Shown here piece after piece: positions 51,682 to 62,255 of a stretch of 64,000 nt of DNA. A model generated the notes under the pieces. That model was given only the letters and a program-made list of their open reading frames with translations, ran no database searches and had not been told where the DNA came from. This DNA comes from Corylus avellana (lineage: Eukaryota > Streptophyta > Magnoliopsida > Fagales > Betulaceae), in contig NC_081551.1 of the NCBI RefSeq assembly GCF_901000735.1, forward strand, positions 11,094,281-11,158,280, read 5' to 3'. How positions within the stretch are numbered: the first letter of the stretch is position 1; each line of letters begins with the position of its first letter. A program made the translations under genes and the position numbers.

Positions 51682-53259
51682 TGAGATAAGAGCCGAATGT
51701 TGCACATTCAAGCTCCTTGACTCACATATGTTAATTCCTTAGCATTGTTATTTGTTTGATTTTGTGTTGTTTTAGTGTTTTCAGGTTTCTAATAAAGACA
51801 CAAGAAATACAATTGATTTTGAACTTAAAGAACACTTAGAGAAGACCTAGCACACGTCTCAGTATTTTTACCATAACTTTTTGCTCGACTATTGGATTGA
51901 GGTGAACCTAAAGGGAGTGAAAAACTACTCAAAATACTACTATTCATTGTGAAATACAAATTTCCTCATTCAGACGTTTGCTATGCCAAAATCGTCCCGC
52001 AAGATAAGAGCGCAAATCAGCCAATGTGCATAGGAGTGCTTGAGCGCACCACAAGTGCGTCACATGTGGGTTCGAGCGCACCCCCGCCTACGTACATAGA
52101 TGGGCTCAAGCACACTTGTGCTGAAAAGTCCAGAAAATGTTGAAATTGATATGGAAAGCTTTTTTAGGTCTCCTAATCCGATTGGGAGATTGAATTACGA
52201 TTTTTCTAGGATTCTTAGGGCTTCTAGGGTTTGTTTTACTTCCTATAAATAGGCCTCTAAGCCTTGAAGAGATGTGTGCTTAGGTTTAGAGAGAAAATAT
52301 CTTCTTGGAGGCTTGGAGAGTTGAAAAGAAGAGGAGCATGACAGGAGACCATCTCAACACCAGGATGAGCAACTAATTTGTAATAGGGCATTGGTGTAGC
52401 CCTTTCCAAGTAACCATGGTTTAATTGTATTTTAATTTAGGTTTTTCTATATAAGTGATGGTTGTATAATTGTGAAAATTGGTCTTAATGTTTATATTCA
52501 ATCATTATGAAATTCTTATTGTCTTATAAAGTCTTTTATATTGATTGAACTCAATCTTTCATATTTTATGTGATTATATGAATGATTGTTATACGACGGT
52601 TTTAACTGACGCATGATCAAGAGAGTTAGATAGGCCATGCCTAGGGAGATGGATTGTACTACACCCTACCTTAGTGTAATTTAAGTAGATAGTTCGTGCC
52701 AATCGAAAATGGGTTATACTATTCCCTTGATTGTGTGTAGCCTATTAATGAATTAGATCATCCATACTTAGGGAAGATGGATCGTACCGCATCTTAGTAA
52801 TTAGGTAGACGGTTTGTGCCAACCGAAGATGGATTATACTTATTTCTTAATGATGGTATTTTCTTGACTACTCGAGCGAGACGAGCCCTATATCATGCAT
52901 AATATGAATTTTCCTTATTAATTTATGATTGACCATTGTTATGTGGTTAGTGGTGAAATTATGAATTTTCCTTATTAATTTATGATTGACCATTGTTATG
53001 TGGTTAGTGGTGAAATCAACCCCCTATTCTATCTCTAATACTATTTATCTTTACTTTTACTTTTATGCATTTAGTTTAAAAACAAAACAAATCAATCATC
53101 TTTTAAATTGAGTTATATTTAATCTTGAAAAGCTTGATAATAACACCCACGCAGTCCTTGAGGTTCAACACCCTCTATATAGTCCTATCTCACAAGAATT
53201 CGTTCTATTGCGAGTGGTTATTTTTATTATTGATATTTTTGGACACAAAAAGACCATCA
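51682..53259 (+). mobile_element. Large LTR with primer site (Ty3-type)
   Basis: It starts TGAGATAAG in the MULE remnant and ends CCATCA before the primer site at 53265. TATAAATAG lies at 52244-52252, preceded by a cluster of GAGCGCAC-type words (52035-52115). Downstream, 52580-52870 holds imperfect repeats of GGGAGATGGATTGTACTAC-like words, and 52904-53016 is a 57-bp tandem duplication. Sequences at the start (CGAATGTTGCACATTC, TATGTTAATTCCTTAGCATT) match the LTR at 58780. Confidence 0.75.
52904..53016. repeat. 57-bp tandem duplication in the LTR
   Basis: Two head-to-tail copies of a unit starting ATGAATTTTCCTTATTAATT, identical over almost the full 57 bp. Confidence 0.9.
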
Positions 53260-53264
53260 ATTTT

Positions 53265-53280
53265 TGGCGCCGTCGTGAGG
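53265..53280 (+). other. Primer binding site
   Basis: TGGCGCCGTCGTGAGG just after the LTR is close to the TGGCGCCGTTGCCGGG sites of plant Ty3-type elements. The region after it (53281-53877) is the untranslated leader, with another cluster of GAGCGCAC words at 53485-53640, before the next LTR insertion. Confidence 0.7.
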
Positions 53281-53877
53281 CCTGCAAACAGTTACGTTAT
53301 TAAGTTTTAAAGATTAAATTTTGCTTAATTATTTCCTGTTTTCCTTTTTTTATTATTATTTTATTTTATGTTTCTTTATATTTTTCGTTTTGGTGTTTTT
53401 TGGATTTTTTCTGTTCCAGGTCCGTAGCTCTGCTGCCCTTCTAGCACCCTTGCGCTCCTGCCCAGCCAGCTAGTGCTCAAGCCCAACATCAACAGTGCGC
53501 TCGAGCGCACCATTTAGTGCGATCAAGCACACCTACGCACCCTACCAGACTCCAACAAGTTGCACGCGAGCGCATCAACCCTACCCCCCAACATCTGTCG
53601 GCAGTGCGCTCAAGCGCACCCTCATGTGTGATCGAGCACACCTACGGCACAGTGCTTGATTCGAGCTCTGAATTTCCAACACACCTGTGTTTGTGATTTT
53701 TTTTTTTCATTTTTTTTTTCTTTTGTTATTTTCTTTTATTTTATTTTTGTTAGTTTAGTTCATGTGGGGAGGCATTTCAACACCCCATGTACCATGTTCA
53801 TATTGCTATAGTTCTTATCACCATGTTAGATATTGTCCTAACACTGGACAGTTTTCTAACCATTCTTATGAGCATAT

Positions 53878-56001
53878 TGTTAGGTTCTAGGTTGGCCTAA
53901 TTCAATGACTTATCTTGTAATGTTCTTGTTGTTGCTATCTTTGTTTGAGTGTTTAAAACTTTTGGTAATAGTGTTTAGGTTCTCATAGCATGGTTGAAGA
54001 AGTCTCTGTTTTTCCCGTCAGAAGGCCCGTTAAAACGAGACATGTAACGGGGAGTTACTGGTTTCCGTCAGGAGTGCCATCAGGACGAGGCATGTAATGG
54101 GGAGTTACTGTTTTCTCGTCAGAAGCTGCGTCAAGACAGAACATGTAATGGGAGTTACTGTTTCCTCGTCATGAACTGCGTCAGAATGAGGATGTGACGG
54201 GAGTGAAGTTGAAGCTACTCTTTTCTCGTTAGGAACCCCGTTAGAACAAGACATGTAACGAGACCATAGCCGAAGCTGCTGTTTTCTTGTCAAAGGCTGC
54301 ATTAAGACAAGGAAAGTAACGGAGAGGAGGCATTTGTTCTTCACGTCAGGACGGGACCGCCTTTACATCATACAGAGAAAGTGTCCTGTTAAGACGTGAC
54401 GACAAAAATGTTTCATTATAAAAGGATTTCTGTCATTGTTCATTCTTCAGACTTTGGAAATATTTTTTTGAGCTCCTTCACTGAAGTCTCGATTTTTCTC
54501 CATGGGAGCTGTGTCTCAGTGGTGTCGTTTTATTCAAGAGGAGACGTGTTATAGCTTGGAGCGGCTCTTTTCTCTTGATTGGCGTGTTTCCTTGTTCGTT
54601 CGTCTACTTAAAGATTGCTACTTGGATGCTCGGTGAAGGAAGTCTACCGAATGATCGGTAAGGAAAGTCACTGCTTGAAGATAGTCACGATGGAGACAAG
54701 CTAAAAAGCTTGTTATTCTTACTAAGTTTAGAGGTCCTCAAGTGAGTGAGTATCGTCTATTTTGTAACTATGAATCTTTATTTAGTGATTTCTTGGGCTT
54801 GGCTACTCAGAGTGGTTTTTACCTTGAGGTGCTCAAGGGTTTTCCACTTCGTAAACAAATCTTGTGTTATGGTTGTGTTGTTCTATTTAGGGTAAATATA
54901 TCATAAGTCCTTGAGTTAACGCACCAAAATTTTTATCTCCCTAAGTTTTCTTCTTTTTCGAAAATTTACTCTATGGGTCAATCGAAATGCCAAGAAAATC
55001 TCTATAGTCAAAATTTTTTAACTGGCGTTAGATTGGTTGAAACGCACTGTTTTACCACGTCAACATATTACTTTTTTATTAATTTAATTTAAAAATTAAT
55101 TCTAAAAATAAAAATTAATTAATTAATTAAAAAAATTTGACCCACCCCTGGCCACCCCTAGATGGTTCGCAGGCCACCCCAAACCACCTAAGGGTGGCTT
55201 ATGAGCCACCCCATGGGTGGTTTGTGGGCCACCCCTAAACCCTAGGGGTGGCTCGTAGCCACCCTTTGGGTGGTTTGGGGTGGCTTGCAAGGGGTGGCCG
55301 CAAGCCACCCCATAGGTGGTTTTGGGTGACCCGTAGGCCACCCCTAAACCACATGGATGGCTTGCAGCCACCCCAAAGCATCGATGGGGCGGCCGAGAGC
55401 CACGCCATGGGTGGTTTGGGGTGGCCTAAACCCTAAGCGTGGCTCGCAACCACCCATAGGGTGGCCGTGAGTCACCCCTAGGGCTTAGGGGTGGCCTGCA
55501 GGCCACCCTTTAGGTTGCAGGCCGCCCCAAACAACTGATAGGGTGGCCGCGAGCCACCCCTAGGTGGTTTGGGGTGGCCAGAAGCCATTCAAAGGGTGGG
55601 CAAACCACGCCTGGGGTGGCTTCCGGCCACCCCATAATGGTTGGGGGTGGTTAGGAGTGGCTTCTGGCCACCCTTTCAATTCTTTTTAAAAAAATTTTAA
55701 ATTAAATTAATAAAAACTTATTATGATGACATGGCAAAATGGTGCGTTTTAACCAATCTAACAGTAGTTAAAAAATTTTGATGGTAGGGATTTTCTTGGC
55801 ATTTTGATTGACCCAGTGAGTAAATTTTCGAAAAAAAAAAAAAAAAAAAAAAACTCAAGGAGAATTTAATTTTGGCGCATTGACCCAAGGACTTAAAATA
55901 TATTTATTTCCACTGTGCATCTTTTGTATTTGATTATATGGCTTAGTCTCTTATTTTGAAATTGGTTGCTAGAGGTAGAACATGATCCTAGTAAAATTTC
56001 A
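53878..56001 (+). mobile_element. 5' LTR of a gag-bearing element, holding a foldback
   Basis: It starts TGTTAGG and ends TTTCA. The primer site TGGTATCGGAGC follows at 56004-56015 (tRNA-Met type, Copia-like). It matches the solo LTR at 48964-50099 once the foldback at 54890-55911 is removed (about 1100 bp). 54010-54360 carries the CAGGACGAGGCATGTAACGG repeats. It lies inside the leader of the preceding Ty3-type element. Confidence 0.85.
54890..55911. mobile_element. Foldback element 3 with GGTGGC hairpin array
   Basis: The left arm (54890-55130) and right arm (55690-55911) are inverted: ATAAGTCCTTGAGTTAACGC faces its near-complement ending GACCCAAGGACTTAAAAT, and GAAACGCACTGTTTTACCAC faces GGCAAAATGGTGCGTTTTAA. 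The centre (55135-55690) is an array of GGGTGGC and GCCACCCC words in both directions. No transposase is present. It sits in the LTR, so it came later. Confidence 0.85.
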
Positions 56002-56054
56002 ATTGGTATCGGAGCGGGTTCACTTAGTTTAGACTCACGTCCAGAGCGTGTTCA

Positions 56055-57120
56055 TTGACCTCGTCGTTATGGAGCCAAATACTCCTTTTTTCTAATGCTC
56101 CTCCCATCTTCAATGGGAATAATTATGCTCATTGGAAGGTTCGTATGAAAGCATACTTGAAATGGCTAAATGACAATATATGGCTCACGGTCGAAAAGGA
56201 ATTTGATTGGCCGGATGGTGATTTTGACAAATGGAGTAACGGAGACACGATGAAGAGCAACTGGAATAATCATGGGTTAAGTTGCATTTTCAACTGCATG
56301 TTGTCAGATGAGTTTTGACGGATTACTCTTTGTGAGACCTCGAAAGAGGCATGGGATATTCTTGAGAAGACCCATGAAGGATCAAAAGGAGTGAGGAAGG
56401 CCAAACTTCAAATATTGACCTCTCGATTTGAGACCGTGAACATGAAGGAAGATGAAACATTTGGTGAATTCTACACCAAATTAAGTGAGATTATGAACTC
56501 CATGAGAGGGCTTTGTGAGAAAGTGTCTGAAGTTAAAGTGATTGAAAAAAATTCTTCGATCACTACCTTCTCATTTTGATCCTAAAATTACTGTTGTTGA
56601 GGAAAGTAAGGATGTGGAATCATTGGATGTTGATGAATTGGTAGGTTCTCTCATCACCTATGAGAGCAGGAGATTCTCTCCCAAAGCCAAAAGCATAGCA
56701 ATAAAAACCACCAAGATGGAAAAGGAAATGGTTCATGAAAAATCAAGTGATGATGAGTCATCTGACTCAAAACCTATAGCCATGCTTACTAGAAATTTCC
56801 AAAAATATTTGAAGAATAATAAACAAACTAGAATAAGATCTTCGAAGTGGCCTGACAAAGGAGAATCTCAAGAGGGTCTAAGAGATAAATCCCACCAAGA
56901 CAAGAAAACTAAGTTTCCTCAATGCTATGAGAGTCAAGGATTTGGTCACATTAGGACTGATTGTGGGAACCTGAAGAATGCTAGAACAAATGCCTTGAAT
57001 GCATCCTTGAGTGATGAATCTGAGTCAAATGACTCTGATGATCAAAAAGGGAAGAAAGTTGTCTGCATGGCATTTCCTGCTACCATTCAAGGTTTTAGTG
57101 ACTCCCTTTCAGCTGAGTGA
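56055..57120 (+). pseudogene. gag polyprotein of a Copia-type element
   Basis: It reads IFNGNNYAHWKVRMKAYLKW, then TSKEAWDILEKTHEGSKGVR, LQILTSRFETVNMKEDETFG and EKILRSLPSHFDPKITVVEE, the UBN2-type gag of plant Copia elements. A zinc knuckle at about 56924-56965 reads CYESQGFGHIRTDC: the second Cys of CX2CX4HX4C is Ser. Breaks: the ATG at 56069 is out of frame with the rest (T run nearby), a TGA lies near 56316, and there is a frame change near 56550. No protease, integrase or RT follows, so pol is deleted. Confidence 0.85.
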
Positions 57121-58499
57121 GATGGCAAATCTTATGATCATACAAACATGGCGAATCTACTAGATACTACAAAAGATGTCTTACTTCTTGATCCTTATAG
57201 AAAAAGCCGGGGTCTATGCATTGCAGTAAAAGGTGAAACACCTAAGGGATTGATACCGTTTCGAATAAATGACTTGGACAATTGGGGAGAAATGGGTGTG
57301 TGCTCAAGAATCAGGGAAGAAGGGTTTAACTTCTGTATAAAGTGACAATTCCCTGCATAACATCTTGACACATGAGGTTTGAATTGCATATCCTCTGTTT
57401 TTGAAATAATCACTCACTTCACTGTTTATGCCTTAACTGGATTGACTTTCCAAATTTCTTATTGTGAGAATTGAATCTATGAATGTGTCTGTTGCAACTT
57501 ATGTGATCAGAGGGTTAATTGACTACTGAACCTATTGTTTATCTTTTGAGAAGTTGTTTTTGAGGGATGTGCCCTCAAAGTTTTTTTTAACAAAGAAGCT
57601 TGAGTAGGCCGTCTTAACGGAGGATATCTCATCTTAACAGGAATTGGTGTGTGTGTTCCGTCTTAACAAGATCATTCCACATCATGACATGATAAGGTAC
57701 TCTGTCTGTCATAACGGGAGAAATACTTCGTTAAGACAAGAATTCAACTGTCAAATCACTTTCTGCCTTCCCGTCTTAACGGAGTACACCCCGGTTATAA
57801 CAGAAACTAGATCTACTTTTTACGGAGTCCTTTCTCTATTACTCATTTTGTTTCGCTTTTCCTCTTTTCTTATGATCAAAAGTCTACTTCGTCATTTCCT
57901 TTCTCGGCTATATCTCATCACTTGGTACAACTTCAAAGGTATATTTTCATTTTCTTCTTACTTGCAGTTTCATTGTGTGTGGGTTGGGGTTTTTCTATGG
58001 GGTTCGAAATCGATGGTTTCTCTTGTTGTCTTTTTCTGCATTTGTATTTTGAGGATGTAGTCACTTGATTAACTGATGAGTTTCATGAATATCATTTTCC
58101 TTCGTTAATCTGGGTTTCTGAGCTCTCTTGTTGTGGGAATCGTCTATTTCTTGATATTTAGAACTCCTTTTGAGTCCTATGTCATCTTTTTACTTGTTCC
58201 CTTGGATTGGGTTGTGTTTTTCTTGAATCTTTTGTTTAAAGGGCTGGATCTTGAATCCTAGTTTTGTTTTGTGTTTTTCTTGAATCTTTTGTTTAAAGGG
58301 CTGGATCTTGAATCCTAGTTTTGTTTTGTGTAACAAATTGAGTTTTTGTTTTTGTCTGTTTAGGATCCTCTGTTCTGAGGAGGAATCTTGTTTCTTATTG
58401 TCTTGACATTTCCTACTTCCCTGAGGACTGTGATCTTTAAATTCTGTCTTGAGTGTTCGATTGGGAGGAAAAAGAGATTCTTGAAGTATCACTTGTTTG
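57121..58499 (+). other. Retroelement-derived spacer with CGTCTTAACG words
   Basis: 57610-57800 repeats words such as CCGTCTTAACGGAG and CGTTAAGACAAG, similar in kind to the LTR repeats at 54010. 58213-58328 is a 57-bp unit (TGTGTTTTTCTTGAATC...) repeated twice. No conserved protein is seen. It may be the leader or LTR remains of the element encoding the next ORF. Confidence 0.45.
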
Positions 58500-58508
58500 T
58501 TTACAGAT

Positions 58509-61010
58509 ATGTCTTCTTCTAAAAAGAAAGTCACTTACGAGAGCTGAAAGGGATGCATCATGACAACCAGATATGATTGTTCAAACGGTTAAAAAGGCTT
58601 GAGTGGCCATTAGTCCTACTCCTCCCCTATCAAAAACAGCTATTACTGATGGAGAAGATGGTTTTGCATGGAGGTTTCAGACAAGTTCTGATCAAGTTCA
58701 TTTTCTGTCAAAAACGTTTTCAGGACAGAAGGTTATTGTGGAACGTCCTATCATCATGGAGGATTTTTCTTCAAAAGAGTGATGAATGCCAAATGTTGCA
58801 TATTTGAGCCCCTTAATTTGCATATGTTAATTCCTTAGCATTGTTATTTGCTTGATGTTGTTTTGTTTTATAATTTTCAGGTTTCGAAGGAAAAATGCAA
58901 CTAATTCCATTAATTCTGGGGCTTAAGACACTTCGGAGAGCATTAGCAGCAAATTTGGATTGAGCGATGATTCGCACCTAATGAGTCATACTAAAAAGAC
59001 CATATCTAAAGTTTCGAAACTCGAATTGGAGCGAGTTTACGGCATTGGAAAGCTAACTCAAAGATCTACAAAGTAATGTTTCATGAGAGTTTGCTAATTA
59101 TGATGTTTACTAGGTCAAAAGAACCTTCATTCGCAGGCTGTCCGAGCGGTGAAATCCCTGGCCGAATGGTGAAGTCTCCGTCCAAACGGACTTGCACTCA
59201 AGTGCACCATTTAGGGGATCGAGCGCACTCGGGTGAAGTACCCATCCGAACGGTGAAAAAGCCTGTCCGAACGGACACGTCAATGTTGCAATTTCCGTAG
59301 CTTCAAGACCTAGCCACTGTTTTTAGGGTTAAAAATCCTAGAAACCCCTATAAATAGACTGTTAAGCCTCAAGAAAGTAGGCTGGAGACCAAGAACGAAA
59401 TTTTCACACCAGTTCTCTCTTTAGCTAAGTTTTTCTTTAGGTTGGTTTTATTTTTCATAATCATATGTAACCAATTCTGAACTAAGGTTGAAGATGAAGC
59501 CTCACCTATGAAGAGCAACATTGTTTTCATGTAAGTTAATATTATCCGATTTTATTGAGTTTTAATATTTCAATTGTTCTACTTCAAATTCAATTAGTGG
59601 AATGATTCTTGGATATCTCTTGTGATTTACAGATACATTTGATGATTTGAGATAGTTTCATTTAATTGATTGCTTGGGTTTTTATTTATCAAAATATTGG
59701 ATATTCATTGTGTTTCGTTCTATGGATAAATTTGATGATTTGGTTTAAATTGGATATCTTTTGTGATTTACGGATACATCTGATTATTTAATTTAAACGA
59801 GATATCTTTTGTGATTTGTGTAAAGAACGGATTCATTGAATGATTTAATTATTTTTTAAAGCATAGTAGAATATACATAGGATTTGATGAGTGCAGATTC
59901 CATAACCTTAGTACTTCATCTTTTGGATAATTTTATCTTATTTAGTTTATGTTTTATTTTCAAAGCTCAAAATTCAAATCTTTTTCGGAATTAGGTTAAG
60001 ATTTAATTAGTTTAGATATAAATTTTGTCTTCATAAACACAATTCCCTGTAGGATCGACCTCGAACTTGCAACCCTTTATTGCAAATGATTCATGCACTT
60101 GCGAGTAAATTAAAATTTTCACAACAAAGAGCTCTGTTTCATCCTTGAGTTTTTGAGAGCAGAAAATGGCTTCCGTTCATGGTGCTTCAACCATGCTGTT
60201 TTTCCTAAAATGGTTCAAGAATTTTACTCAAATGTGCAAGAGCACTGTTCTTCCTCCTCAACCCTCACCACATTTGTTAGAGGAAGAGAAATTACTCTTG
60301 ATCCAAAGACCTTGGCCAAGATTCTAAAAATTCCTCATATCTCCAGAAGTCAATTTCCTTACGCTCCTGAGGATGCTCCCTCCTGTGAGGAAATTGGTGA
60401 ACTGTTTGGTCTCGTACCTTGGCCTCGCTCATGGAAGGCATTTCCAGTCAAGTCCATCAAGCTCCCTAAGAGAATGCTCACCATCATGATCATGAGCAAT
60501 CTAATGCCTCTCATTCAACACTCGGCACTTTCAATTGACTGTGCTTAGTTCTTATATGCCTTACTCAAGAATCACAAAATCGATCTGGCCACGGTGATTA
60601 TTGACGGCATTGCATACGTCAGTAAGGTAAAGGCATTGAATCTAGGTCTTGGTTATGGTGGGGTGATCAGCAAAGTACTGTCTCATTTCTCAGTGCCTCG
60701 ACGTCAGAATGAGGATGTTGCAAGTGAACCTTCTGCCTTTGACTGGGTGACAATCTCCAAATCTGAGAAGGATAAACCCTTCCCCATCCTTTGATTCTAC
60801 CTCGTGTGGATCTAGATCTCTCCATGAGTTGGAAAAGCTTCTTGAAGAGCACAAGGTTTTTGTCAAAACCCAAGTAGATGAACTCAAACAAGAATTTGCT
60901 AGGATTAAACAGAGTCTTGATGAGATAAAGTCTCAAGAGTTCAGAATTGAAAATACTCTGCAGTCTCTCCTCGAATGAAGATGAATGAAGCTTTCCCTTT
61001 GACCACTTAT
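58509..61010 (+). pseudogene. Retroelement ORF with plant transposon-type domain, split by an LTR
   Basis: The first part (58509-58779) starts MSSSKKKVTYES then shows breaks. After the solo LTR the frame resumes at 60127 and reads FRSWCFNHAVFPKMVQEFYS, GREITLDPKTLAKILKIP and VPWPRSWKAFPVKSIKLPKR, with stops near 60546 and 60793. This pattern (a short N-terminal tract, then a helix with VQEFYSN and VRG) resembles the putative plant transposon protein domain found in many LTR elements (Pfam Transposase_32-like family). Function is unknown. A purine tract follows at 61013. Confidence 0.55.
58780..60126 (+). mobile_element. Solo LTR with AAGAG target duplication
   Basis: 1347 bp with TG and CA ends, flanked by AAGAG at 58775-58779 and 60127-60131. 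TATAAATAG lies at 59349-59357. 59120-59285 holds repeats of CCGAACGG/CCAAACGGAC and GAGCGCAC-type words. 59590-59850 repeats GATATCTTTTGTGATTTACG-like segments. It is related to the LTRs at 51682 and 62256. Confidence 0.92.
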
Positions 61011-61030
61011 TACAAAAAGGGGGAGAATTT
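61010..61030 (+). other. Polypurine tract
   Basis: AAAAAGGGGGAGAATTTTGG, the type of plus-strand primer found just upstream of a 3' LTR. No recognisable 3' LTR follows, so the element is truncated or its end has been replaced. Confidence 0.5.
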
Positions 61031-61344
61031 TGGGTTAAAAATGACAAACTACTTTTTAATTTTGGGGATGTTTTTATGATGCTTATGACCTGTTAGTTTG
61101 AGACAATATGTGTTGGTGTTTTTATTTGTTTACTTTTAGTTTAACCTTATGATTGTGATTATCTTTCTAAATGTATATGGTTTATTATGTTGTATTTTTT
61201 TTTTTTTACTGGTTTTGAATTTGGCGTAGTAATGTGTTTTGTGTGACATGTTTTAGACCCAGGAAAGTGTTTGATGTGTTTCGATAAGTGCAATAATGGT
61301 TTGTGGTGAAGTGTCCTGAGAAATTAGCTCCACAAAACTATAAA

Positions 61345-61735
61345 AAATAAAGGGTTAATAACTTTTTTAGTACCTGGGTTTTGAGGTTTTTTAATTTTCC
61401 TCCTTAGGTTTTAAAGCATGACAAAACTAATACCTCAGATTTTGGAAAAGACCAAATCACCACCTCCAGTTTGAAAATTTCTATGGTTTAGGGATGGCCA
61501 ACCATAGAACCACCCTCACGGGGTGGCCAGCCATCCCTAGTTTGACCTACCCCCAAGGCCCATGGAGGTGGTTTCGGCCACCCCCTTTTTGGCCGGGGGT
61601 GGTTCGGCCACCTCCAGACCGGCCTTGGAGGTGGCTCAACCACCCTTAAGGTCAATCTGGGGGTGGCCGGCCACCCTCCAGGGGTGATTCGACCACCCCC
61701 ATAGAATTTTTTCAAACCGGAGTTTTTGGAGACCG
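61345..61735. repeat. Foldback element 4, truncated, with GGTGGC array
   Basis: The left arm begins AGGGTTAATAACTTTTTTAG and reads through CCTCCAGTTTGAAAAT. The start of an inverted arm appears at 61708-61725 (TTTCAAACCGGAG) and then stops. The centre (61490-61705) is rich in GGTGGCC, GGCCACC and CCACCCCC words. It is the same design as the elements at 11552 and 54890, with the far arm lost. Confidence 0.65.
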
Positions 61736-62240
61736 TGAGAGATATCAAAAGAAAGAGACTGTGCGAAGCAAAATGAGTTTCAACAAGTAATTACCTTTGA
61801 TGATCCATTCATGTAATCTACTGTAAGTATTCTTACTTACTGAGAGTGATATTGATATTCAATAATACAGATCTTTGTAATTTTATTAAATGTCTGGCCT
61901 TTTGATATAATTGCTTCAATAATGATTTATATTATCGTGAATCAATTAACTCATTACTTTACAGTTTTTGTAGTGTTTGCAGGAATGGAAAGTCAAGGTA
62001 ATTATGTAGATGTGATTAGAGCTTCATATTTGAGATGTACAAAGATTCTAGGTTGGTGAAGTTTGTCTAGAGTTTAGACAATGGAGTGGATTTGTATAAA
62101 TGCCTTGTTCGGCACAATTTTGGATATTTTGTGTAAAGAATAGTATTTTTAAAAGTATTGTTTTGTATTCATAAATTTCAGATTTTCTGCTATTTAAGAT
62201 TATTTCAGCGTAACATGTTGTGCAAATTATCTACCTACAT
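61736..62240. other. Spacer, no gene seen
   Basis: AT-rich with no recognised coding or transposon signal. Confidence 0.4.
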
Positions 62241-62255
62241 GAATAGATGAATAAT

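Noticed and set aside
52580..53016. CRISPR-like array
   Set aside because: The repeats are imperfect, unevenly spaced and lie inside a plant LTR; there are no cas genes and the genome is eukaryotic.
55123..55436. Gly/Pro/His-rich ORFs at 55123-55371 (-), 55248-55436 (+) and 61488-61748 (-)
   Set aside because: They lie in GGTGGC/GCCACC repeat arrays of foldback elements and have no conserved protein pattern.
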